DNA of 5,036 nucleotides from an uncultured Dictyoglomus sp. (GTDB lineage Bacteria > Dictyoglomota > Dictyoglomia > Dictyoglomales > Dictyoglomaceae). Below are positions 1 to 5,036 of the stretch, in pieces. Location: assembly GCA_938039765.1 (NCBI GenBank), contig CALHTV010000238.1, positions 1 to 5,036 on the forward strand. The letters run 5' to 3'. A model generated the notes under the pieces. The model ran no database searches and was not told the origin of the DNA. It saw nothing but the letters and a program-made list of their open reading frames with translations. Each line of letters begins with the position of its first letter. Positions within the stretch are counted from its first letter, which is position 1. Both the position numbers and the translations under genes were made by a program.

Positions 1-159
1 AAAAGAAAACTAAAACACATAAATGGAAGAGAAGCAGTTATTTTATGGTACAGATATATAAGAGATCATGATTATAATGCTTTATCTTTGTTATTAGAAT
101 ATAATAGAGAAGATGTTATGAATTTAAAAATATTAAAAAACAAATTACTTAATCTTTAA
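1..159 (+). CDS. C-terminal end of a ribonuclease H-like (DnaQ/YprB-type) 3'-5' exonuclease domain protein, partial
   Basis: Frame 1 is open from the window edge to a TAA at 157-159 and gives 52 residues; the start lies upstream of the window. The fragment reads GREAVILWYRYIRD near residue 9 and then LLEYNREDVMNLKIL at residues 31-45. This is the usual ending of the RNase_H_2/YprB-like domain, where a helix with a (D/N)GxEAVxLWxxY pattern precedes YNxEDVxNLxxL. The Y34xxxD38 pair matches the ExoIII motif of DEDDy-type exonucleases, in which the Asp is one of the metal-binding carboxylates. The family is thought to act as a cytoplasmic 3'-5' nuclease, but the substrate is not established. The other catalytic motifs are outside the window. 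The gene converges on the radical SAM gene with one base between the stop codons and no hairpin terminator. The family call rests on a short conserved tail, so it is moderately sure. Confidence 0.72.
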   Translation, partial: KRKLKHINGREAVILWYRYIRDHDYNALSLLLEYNREDVMNLKILKNKLLNL

Positions 160-160
160 C

Positions 161-1135
161 TTACATCCAACATTGAAAATCCTCTTCAAATATATCTAAA
201 GCCAAAGAGTAAGATAAAGCTCTACATCCAATACAATCTTCTATAGGACATAAATAGCATTTTCCTTTTAATCTATCTTTTGTAAATTTATTCCTAAATT
301 CTATAATTTTCTTATAAATCTCATCGAATCCTTCTCTTGTTAAATTACCTAATATTATTGGGAATCTCCTACACGGAAACACATCTCCATTAGGCATAAC
401 CGCACATGCTTCACCTAAATTACATATAGCCCCAAGTATAGTATTTTCTTCAAAATTTGCATAAAAAGCTTTATAAATAATCAAATCCTCTGGTTTTAAG
501 TCTACCCATGTAGCTATTCTCTCGAGTATCTCATACCACTCCTTAGACTCTAAAACCATATCTTTAATATTTTTCCCCCTCCCTAATGGAATAAATCTTT
601 CCAATATAAACCCTTTTGCTCCAAGGTTTTTTGCTAATCTATACATATCATCTATTTCCTTATAGTTATATTTAGCTAAGGTAAACATTAGAATAAAATC
701 AAATGATGTCTTATTAATATTCTCTATAACTCTTTTAAAACTACCTATTCCCCTTATAAGATCATTAGTTTCCTCTTTAGCCCCTTCCAAAGAGATCTTC
801 AGATACTTTAATTTCTCAGATCTCTTTCTAATAACCCTATCAGGCAATAAAGTACCATTGGTTATAATATTTATCTCTTTTACAATATCAATCTTATCTA
901 ACTCAGCTAATAGAGAATTTAGATGTGGAAATAAGAAAGGTTCTCCCCCTGTAAGGTTTATAGATAAATAATTAATATTTAGTTTTTTTAAAGAATTTGT
1001 AATATTATAAAGAATATTAACTAAATTTGAATAATCCAATTCATTTCTTCTATCAAAAGCATTTTGGTAACAGTGCTTACATCTTAAATTACAAAAATCT
1101 GTTATATGCCACTGAAAAGAAAATTCTCTCCTCAT
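161..1135 (-). CDS. Radical SAM/SPASM domain protein, putative peptide- or cofactor-modifying enzyme
   Basis: This 324-residue protein has a radical SAM core. C15-x3-C19-x2-C22 (in FQWHITDFCNLRCKHCYQ) binds the SAM-cleaving 4Fe-4S cluster, GGEP at 63-66 is the SAM-binding motif, and ISLEG at 114-118 is typical of the core strands. The C-terminal SPASM region has C238-x11-G250-x4-C255, then C293-x2-C296-x4-C301-x2-C304, and C322 two residues from the end. These residues could ligate one or two auxiliary clusters; C244 is an extra cysteine. SPASM enzymes modify RiPP peptides, activate sulfatases or build cofactors such as haem and tungstopterin. The tail resembles maturases of anaerobes, but the substrate cannot be read from sequence. 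ATG at 1133-1135 is the only plausible start, because an in-frame TGA lies three codons upstream. It has no good Shine-Dalgarno, only AAAAGAG directly before it. The gene is divergent from the Cys-rich small gene, a possible partner. Confidence 0.88.
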   Translation of the reverse strand: MRREFSFQWHITDFCNLRCKHCYQNAFDRRNELDYSNLVNILYNITNSLKKLNINYLSINLTGGEPFLFPHLNSLLAELDKIDIVKEINIITNGTLLPDRVIRKRSEKLKYLKISLEGAKEETNDLIRGIGSFKRVIENINKTSFDFILMFTLAKYNYKEIDDMYRLAKNLGAKGFILERFIPLGRGKNIKDMVLESKEWYEILERIATWVDLKPEDLIIYKAFYANFEENTILGAICNLGEACAVMPNGDVFPCRRFPIILGNLTREGFDEIYKKIIEFRNKFTKDRLKGKCYLCPIEDCIGCRALSYSLALDIFEEDFQCWM

Positions 1136-1154
1136 CTCTTTTCAACTTTTATTT

Positions 1155-1163
1155 TGATATAAT
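1155..1163 (+). promoter_or_regulatory. Extended -10 promoter of the small Cys-rich gene
   Basis: TGATATAAT is an exact extended -10 element (TGnTATAAT), 35 bp before the ATG at 1199. The predicted start near 1170 gives a leader of about 29 nt that contains the ribosome binding site. No good -35 is present at 16-18 bp upstream, where the radical SAM start codon lies; extended -10 promoters often do without one. The call rests on sequence match only. Confidence 0.6.
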
Positions 1164-1180
1164 TAAAAACAACATCTATG

Positions 1181-1189
1181 AAAGGAGGT
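1181..1189 (+). promoter_or_regulatory. Strong ribosome binding site (AAAGGAGGT) for the small Cys-rich gene
   Basis: AAAGGAGGT is complementary to the 16S rRNA 3' end and ends 9 nt before the ATG at 1199-1201. It fixes that start, supports this short frame as a real gene, and argues against the longer overlapping + strand frame that begins at 1027. Confidence 0.85.
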
Positions 1190-1198
1190 TAATACAAA

Positions 1199-1393
1199 AT
1201 GGTAGAATGCAAGATACAAAGAAATCTAAAAAATTGCAACTGTACCTACGAGCCTTGTCCAAGAAAAGGTATCTGTTGCGAATGCTTAGCCTATCATAGA
1301 AGCCATGGTGAACTTCCAGCATGTTACTTTCCTCCAGAAGTAGAAAAAACCTACGATAGATCCATTAGAAGATTTGTCTCCTTATATAAATAG
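1199..1393 (+). CDS. Small cysteine-rich DUF6485-like protein, function unknown
   Basis: This is a complete 64-residue protein with eight cysteines (C4, C13, C15, C20, C26, C27, C29, C42) and two histidines (H33, H36). The core reads [18 protein letters not shown] and is followed by [20 protein letters not shown] recognise this pattern from a conserved family of about 65 residues in anaerobic bacteria, DUF6485, older records of which say 'cytosolic protein'. No biochemical function is known to me. The Cys spacing suggests a zinc or Fe-S site, although this is inference. There is no signal peptide or membrane segment, so it is probably cytoplasmic. The start is fixed by an excellent Shine-Dalgarno, and an extended -10 promoter lies just upstream. 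Its stop codon lies in the left arm of a hairpin shared with the convergent CDF gene. The divergent radical SAM gene could be a partner, but the conserved ordered sequence does not look like a leader-core RiPP precursor. Confidence 0.85.
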   Translation: MVECKIQRNLKNCNCTYEPCPRKGICCECLAYHRSHGELPACYFPPEVEKTYDRSIRRFVSLYK

Positions 1394-1420
1394 AGAGGGA
1401 AGTACTAATCTTCCCTCTCT
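1392..1420. terminator. Bidirectional hairpin between convergent genes, candidate terminator
   Basis: AGAGAGGGAAG (1392-1402) and CTTCCCTCTCT (1410-1420) form a perfect 11-bp stem around a 7-nt loop. The left arm includes part of the TAG stop of the small Cys-rich gene. The loop and right arm hold the stop (1405-1407) and last codons of the CDF gene on the other strand, so it could end both transcripts. Neither side has a long uninterrupted U-tract: CCCTTTGG follows on the + strand, and ATTTATATAAGG on the - strand. It may therefore be a weak or factor-assisted terminator, or mainly a 3'-end stabiliser. Confidence 0.65.
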
Positions 1421-2343
1421 CCCTTTGGATCAATATGAACAATAACCTGAGAGTTTTCTATAGAATTTTTAATATAATTCTGAACTCTTAAAGCCAAATT
1501 ATGAGCTTCTTTTGCACTCAAATTATCCTCAACCTCAATATGTAGAGTAATGTATTTCTGATTTTGATAATCATGAACAGACAAATCATGAAAATTAAGC
1601 ACTCCTGGAACTTTTGAAACTGTTTCTTCAATTTTCCTAACCAAAGCCTCACTAGGTGCTTCACCTATAAGAAAATTAGTGGAGCTTCTTAAAAGATCAA
1701 TCCCAATCCAGCCTATTAGTAAAGCCACACCTAAACCTATTATTCCATCAACTCTATACAAACCTATTTTAGTCCCTAAAAGGCCAATAGCTACAATAGT
1801 AGTTGCAATAGCATCACTTCGATGATGCCATGCATCAGCAATTAGAGACGATGATTCAATTTTTCTACCTAAGAAAACTGAAAATCTTGCCATCCATTCT
1901 TTAAAAAGAGCAGAAATTATTAAGATTATAAAAATAATTAAGTTAAATTCTACTTTTTGAGGTTTTAATAATCTCTCAAAAGATGCCTTCCCAAGATCAT
2001 AAGCTACAATAATTAACAAAAAAGCTATAATTAAAGTAGATATTTGTTCTATCCTTCCATGCCCATAAGGATGCTCTTTGTCAGCCGGTTTACTACCCAA
2101 TTTAAATCCTAAAATAACCACAACAGAAGTCAAAACATCAGAAAGAGAATGAAAAGCTTCAGCAATTAACGAGATACTACTTAAATACACACCTGAAAAA
2201 TACTTAAATACAAACAGGATGAAATTGCCTATTATACTTATCCAACCTTCTAAATAGCCAACCCATTTTCTTTCAATTTCTTTGTTAGAGAAAATCTTTC
2301 TAAAAAACCAATCATTAAAGCTCATTCTCTTAATATCCTCCAA
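1405..2343 (-). CDS. Cation diffusion facilitator (CDF) family divalent metal efflux transporter
   Basis: This 312-residue inner-membrane protein has the full CDF layout. Six hydrophobic segments lie near residues 33-50, 54-82, 100-117, 133-148, 165-190 and 198-218, followed by a cytoplasmic domain from about 230. The transport site is read by alignment to E. coli FieF/YiiP (D45, D49, H153, D157): H65 and D69 in AEAFHSLSDV, and H173 and D177 in ADAWHHRSD. HPYGHGRIEQ (91-100) is the conserved loop after the second helix. In the C-terminal domain H252, H268 and the VHIDP motif (H303, D305) resemble the metal-sensing sites of FieF. CDF proteins exchange Zn, Fe, Mn or Co for protons, and an HD-HD site favours zinc by analogy. 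The start is ambiguous. TTG at 2343 has AAGAGGT 8-9 nt upstream, while ATG at 2325 (residue 7) has GGAGG 11 nt upstream. It has its own consensus promoter. Confidence 0.93.
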   Translation of the reverse strand: MEDIKRMSFNDWFFRKIFSNKEIERKWVGYLEGWISIIGNFILFVFKYFSGVYLSSISLIAEAFHSLSDVLTSVVVILGFKLGSKPADKEHPYGHGRIEQISTLIIAFLLIIVAYDLGKASFERLLKPQKVEFNLIIFIILIISALFKEWMARFSVFLGRKIESSSLIADAWHHRSDAIATTIVAIGLLGTKIGLYRVDGIIGLGVALLIGWIGIDLLRSSTNFLIGEAPSEALVRKIEETVSKVPGVLNFHDLSVHDYQNQKYITLHIEVEDNLSAKEAHNLALRVQNYIKNSIENSQVIVHIDPKGERED

Positions 2344-2358
2344 ACAAAAAAACCTCTT
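2337..2358 (-). promoter_or_regulatory. Two alternative ribosome binding sites for the CDF gene
   Basis: On the - strand AAGAGGT (2352-2358) lies 8-9 nt before the TTG at 2341-2343. GGAGG (2337-2341) overlaps that TTG and lies 11 nt before an in-frame ATG at 2323-2325. The first has better spacing and the second a better start codon. The six residues at stake (MEDIKR) precede the first membrane segment and carry no family motif, so sequence alone does not decide. Confidence 0.55.
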
Positions 2359-2398
2359 CTCCCTTAAGGCAATAAGCTAAAAATATATGCTTTTAGGA

Positions 2399-2427
2399 AT
2401 TATATTCCCTTCGGAAAATTTTGTCAA
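2399..2427 (-). promoter_or_regulatory. Perfect consensus sigma-70-type promoter of the CDF gene
   Basis: On the - strand TTGACA (2422-2427) and TATAAT (2399-2404) are both exact consensus and 17 bp apart. Transcription should start near 2392, leaving a leader of about 50 nt before the TTG start. The -35 begins three bases after the TAA of the UroD-family gene (2430-2432), so the CDF gene can be transcribed apart from the alpha-glucuronidase operon. Inverted repeats lie over the -10 (GGAAT-TAT-ATTCC, 2396-2408) and within the spacer (TTCC-CTTC-GGAA, 2405-2416). These may be operator half-sites for a regulator, which is inference only. Confidence 0.85.
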
Positions 2428-2429
2428 AA

Positions 2430-3479
2430 TTACCCCACGAAACTTTTAACTGCCTCTATTAAGGCTTTTATATTCTCTCCGGGAGTTCCAGGAGAGACTC
2501 CTCCCCCTGCTGACAATATAAGGCCCTTTTTTTGACCAAAGTTTCTTAAAATATTCTTTACACTTTGTTTCACGTCTTCTTCTTTACCTTTAACAAGGAC
2601 ATCTAGAGGAGGAACATTTCCCATCAGGCATATTTTACCCTGAGTAAGATTATAAACCTCCTTTATATCTTGTAGATGAGTAAAATTAAAGAGATTTATA
2701 CCTGTGTCTGGCAAATGTTTATAATACACATTATTATTAGTATCGTTATGATAGATCTTAACAGGAAAATCGAAGCTTGAAAAAATCCTCTTAAGAGAAG
2801 GATGAGCAAATTCTAAATAATCTTCTTCTGAGAAAAATCCAATAATGTCATCTAATACTAAAATACCTTCTATCTCATGTAATACCTCAATTTGAGCGGT
2901 CAAAAAATCAATTACTAAATCTGTAGTGACATCTATAAGCTTCTTTATTTCTTCGGGATATAATTTCACAGATACAAGAAATTCTGTTACTCCCATCAAA
3001 TGGGAAGCAATAGCAAAAGGTCCCCTTGCAGCAACAATTTTGATTTTTTCACCTAATTTATTGACTTTCGGCTCAATATATTTATAAAATTCTAAAACTA
3101 TAGGCATCAATCCATCAGTTTTAGGATTTGGTTTCTTCAGTTTTTTTACAAAATCTGGCAAATCATCGGCTGAAGTCAAAATAGGTTCAATATTAGGGGT
3201 AGAATCAGGCTTAAAAACAATTTTTGCCCCAAAACCAGATGGCTCTTGAGCCATACCAAACTCAATCCAATAATCCGGTATAAAAATAACTTCTGGAAAC
3301 CTTTTTTTAATCTCTTTATAGGATTCTAACCAAACTTCAGTAATAAAATAAAACTGTAAGTGAGAAATGCCTAAATATCCTGGTATCCAAGGACTATCAA
3401 CAATAAGAGCAATAGGAATTTCGCTCTGTTCTTTAAAATTTACACAATCTAATAAAACTTTCCATTGTTGATCGTTCAC
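2430..3479 (-). CDS. Uroporphyrinogen decarboxylase (UroD/MtaA/CmuA) superfamily protein, probably not a haem-pathway enzyme
   Basis: This 349-residue protein is close to the usual length of the UroD family. Family marks are AARGPFAIASHLMG (150-163), LDDIIGFFSEEDYLEF (209-224), the MGNVPPLDVL turn (286-295), and LSAGGGVSPGTPGENIKAL (322-340), the usual C-terminal block. In MtaA-type methyltransferases zinc is held by HxC near this protein's H244 and by a Cys in the SxGC block. Here these read H244-N-D246 and G326, so two of three ligands differ, and only two cysteines (C12, C284) exist in the chain. True HemE is unlikely, because the N-terminal substrate motifs are not recognisable and the neighbours are not haem genes. 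The start is GTG at 3477-3479 with a perfect AAGGAGGT 9 nt upstream. The gene follows the alpha-glucuronidase by 15 bp, so a role linked to methylglucuronate or other sugar products is possible. The substrate is unknown. Confidence 0.85.
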   Translation of the reverse strand: MNDQQWKVLLDCVNFKEQSEIPIALIVDSPWIPGYLGISHLQFYFITEVWLESYKEIKKRFPEVIFIPDYWIEFGMAQEPSGFGAKIVFKPDSTPNIEPILTSADDLPDFVKKLKKPNPKTDGLMPIVLEFYKYIEPKVNKLGEKIKIVAARGPFAIASHLMGVTEFLVSVKLYPEEIKKLIDVTTDLVIDFLTAQIEVLHEIEGILVLDDIIGFFSEEDYLEFAHPSLKRIFSSFDFPVKIYHNDTNNNVYYKHLPDTGINLFNFTHLQDIKEVYNLTQGKICLMGNVPPLDVLVKGKEEDVKQSVKNILRNFGQKKGLILSAGGGVSPGTPGENIKALIEAVKSFVG

Positions 3480-3488
3480 TTTATAGAA

Positions 3489-3496
3489 ACCTCCTT
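3489..3496 (-). promoter_or_regulatory. Perfect ribosome binding site (AAGGAGGT) for the UroD-family gene
   Basis: On the - strand AAGGAGGT ends 9 nt before a GTG codon at 3477-3479. It decides this non-ATG start and overlaps the TAA of the upstream alpha-glucuronidase gene (3495-3497). That arrangement favours translational coupling and one shared mRNA. Confidence 0.88.
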
Positions 3497-5036
3497 ATGG
3501 ATAAATTTTTCTCCCCTTTTCATCAGGAATACCTGTTTTTCTATAGAAATATGTATTAATAACATCTCTCCACTCCTTCGCATGTTCTATTTGCAAATTG
3601 AGTTTTCTTAACACTCTCTCGTATATTTTATCATCAATTCTACCTTTTAATTCCAACCATCTCTTCCTTAATTCTTCTGCTTCTTCTACCCCTTCAAAAT
3701 GAGAATCATAAATAAATTGTAATAAAGTTTTACCAGACTTTAATTTAAAACTATAAGGTACTCTGTGAAAAAATAATAAAAGCTCTTCAGGACAAGTATC
3801 AATATCGTCATAAATCTCTCTCCAAGGAGAACGATACTGAAGAGTATAGCCGGTACCCCGAGAAGTTCTATCAACTCCTATTGCCTCATAATTTGCTCTA
3901 TGGTACGTTCCCCAATGAGAATATTCGTAACCTTCAGGATTAGGCCCATAATGGTGTCCTGGATTGACCATCCATCCAAGGCCTAAAGGGGTGGTATATT
4001 TTTCATATATTTCATGAGATTTTAATAACATATAAGATATATTCTCAATTACCTTTTTATCCCATCCAAAAGTAAGTTTTATCCAGCGTTCTATAATTTC
4101 CTCCACTTTCTCATCTGGATTCCAAGCTAATTCTCCAAAAGTATATAAATTAGCTTGAGCTAAATCGTGCCCAGTCCAATTAGGTTCATCTCCTACATTC
4201 GATACCCCTGCTATTCCATTGTTTCTCTTCTCAAAAATATTCCCTTTTAATATCTCTTTAACTTTCGATCCTTCTCCTTTAGCAAAAGTGTCAAACTCTA
4301 AGATCTCTTTCCATAAAGTTCCTAAATAACACAAATGGATCTGTTGGCCAGTATATTCTTGGGTTATTTGCAGTTCTAATATCTGATTAGTACTTTCTAA
4401 GCCCCCAAAAAGAGGATTTACTGGCTCTCTAACCTGAAAATCCATAGGCCCATACTTAATTTGGAGTATCACATTATCGTAAAACTTTCCATCAAGAGGT
4501 TTGAAATTCTCATAAGCTGCTTTGGCTCTATCTGTCCTTACGTCCCTCCAATCCTGTAAACAATTGTAAACAAAAGCCCTCCATATAACAAAACCACTAT
4601 GGGGCTCTAAAGCTTCAGCTAACATATTCGCTCCATCAGCATGAGTTCTACCGTACATATATGGGCCTGGGTTAAACTCTGAATCAGCCTTTACTAAAAA
4701 TCCTCCAAAATTAGGTATATATTCGTATATCTCATCGACTTTGTTTTTCCACCATATCGAGACTCTTTTATCTAAAGGATCTGCAGTACTCAATCCCCCT
4801 AAATAAATAGGTGAAGCAAAATTAATGGATAAATATATTTTTATCCCATAATTCCAGAGGATCTCAGAAAGCTTACTTAATTTCTTTAAATAGTTAGAAG
4901 ATATTAATTCTACCTCCTTCTTCTTAACATTTACATTATTAATAACAATTCCATTTATCCCTATCGAGGAAAGAAGTCTTGCATAATCCTCTATTCTCTC
5001 ATTTAAAAGAATTTTGTTATCTCTAAAAAATAAAGA
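3495..5036 (-). CDS. aguA: Alpha-glucuronidase, GH67 family, 5' end outside the window
   Basis: The frame is open from the TAA at 3495-3497 to the window edge, giving 513 residues. By alignment from memory to the Geobacillus enzyme (about 680 aa), roughly 165 N-terminal residues are missing. GH67 enzymes cleave the alpha-1,2 link of (4-O-methyl)glucuronate on the non-reducing terminal xylose of xylo-oligosaccharides. The fragment enters in the catalytic barrel with [24 protein letters not shown], then [18 protein letters not shown] and [16 protein letters not shown]. Putative acid E120 (ADSEFNPGP), D199 (YGPMDFQ) and E227 (QITQEYTG) have the same spacing, 79 and 28 residues, as E285, D364 and E392 of the Geobacillus enzyme. 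The helical C-terminal domain runs from about residue 310 to [15 protein letters not shown] at 4791-4793 is the conserved Leu before STADP, not a start. No signal peptide can be judged. It is the first visible gene of an operon with the UroD-family gene. Confidence 0.96.
   Translation of the reverse strand, partial: SLFFRDNKILLNERIEDYARLLSSIGINGIVINNVNVKKKEVELISSNYLKKLSKLSEILWNYGIKIYLSINFASPIYLGGLSTADPLDKRVSIWWKNKVDEIYEYIPNFGGFLVKADSEFNPGPYMYGRTHADGANMLAEALEPHSGFVIWRAFVYNCLQDWRDVRTDRAKAAYENFKPLDGKFYDNVILQIKYGPMDFQVREPVNPLFGGLESTNQILELQITQEYTGQQIHLCYLGTLWKEILEFDTFAKGEGSKVKEILKGNIFEKRNNGIAGVSNVGDEPNWTGHDLAQANLYTFGELAWNPDEKVEEIIERWIKLTFGWDKKVIENISYMLLKSHEIYEKYTTPLGLGWMVNPGHHYGPNPEGYEYSHWGTYHRANYEAIGVDRTSRGTGYTLQYRSPWREIYDDIDTCPEELLLFFHRVPYSFKLKSGKTLLQFIYDSHFEGVEEAEELRKRWLELKGRIDDKIYERVLRKLNLQIEHAKEWRDVINTYFYRKTGIPDEKGRKIYP

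Noticed and set aside
161..166. Possible UGA selenocysteine read-through extending the radical SAM protein, prompted by a resemblance to selenobiotic-type maturases
   Set aside because: The stop codon is TAA, the protein ends in the usual QCW-type tail, and no selenocysteine insertion hairpin is visible.
1136..1198. A sigma-70 promoter on the - strand for the radical SAM gene
   Set aside because: Only poor matches such as CAAAAT or TATATC without a -35 at suitable spacing were found. A promoter must exist, but I cannot place it.
1027..1299. Open + strand frame of 90 codons crossing the divergent promoter region
   Set aside because: It overlaps the radical SAM coding strand and the small Cys-rich gene in another frame, has no RBS, and its product shows no family pattern.
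2362..2369. CCTTAAGG palindrome and a weak AAGC/GCTT pairing in the CDF leader, considered as a riboswitch or terminator
   Set aside because: The leader is only about 50 nt, the pairings are short, and no known metal riboswitch motif is recognisable.
2430..3479. Annotation as haem-pathway hemE
   Set aside because: The HemE substrate-binding signature is not seen, and the context is carbohydrate breakdown rather than tetrapyrrole synthesis.
4791..4793. TTG as a start codon for a 432-residue glucuronidase
   Set aside because: The frame continues upstream to the window edge and encodes typical GH67 barrel sequence (ASIGING-like and [11 protein letters not shown]). The codon is an internal Leu.

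Overview
The window is AT-rich bacterial DNA. Its proteins are rich in Lys, Glu and Ile, and it uses strong AAGGAGG-type ribosome binding sites and consensus sigma-70-type promoters. A GH67 alpha-glucuronidase, a UroD-family protein, an anaerobe-type radical SAM/SPASM enzyme and a small Cys-rich DUF6485-like protein point to a thermophilic, plant-polysaccharide-fermenting anaerobe. Dictyoglomus is my best guess; Caldicellulosiruptor-like Firmicutes are an alternative. This assignment is inference, because no rRNA or other marker gene is present.

Layout: (1) Positions 1-159 (+) hold the last 52 codons of a DnaQ-like/YprB-type ribonuclease H-fold exonuclease. It runs convergently into (2) a radical SAM/SPASM protein (161-1135, -), with one base between the two stop codons. 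(3) A 63-bp divergent intergenic region carries an extended -10 promoter and a strong RBS for (4) a 64-residue, eight-cysteine protein (1199-1393, +). (5) A perfect 11-bp hairpin covers the stop codons of this gene and of the convergent (6) cation diffusion facilitator (CDF) transporter (1405-2343, -). (7) The transporter has its own promoter, TTGACA-17 bp-TATAAT, placed immediately behind (8) a UroD/MtaA-family protein (2430-3479, -). (9) That gene is coupled with a 14-15 bp gap to the GH67 alpha-glucuronidase (3495 to beyond 5036, -), whose N-terminal part lies outside the window.

Working together: the GH67 enzyme and the UroD-family protein form an operon. GH67 enzymes release 4-O-methyl-D-glucuronate from xylan-derived oligosaccharides, and several UroD-fold proteins are methyltransferases. 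A role of the second gene in handling the 4-O-methyl group is therefore an attractive but unproven idea. The radical SAM gene and the divergent Cys-rich small gene form a second candidate pair, but no direct functional link is visible. The CDF transporter is a separate metal-efflux transcription unit. No mobile element, CRISPR array, tRNA or rRNA was seen, and no gene looks frameshifted. No gene-free stretch exceeds 100 bases.
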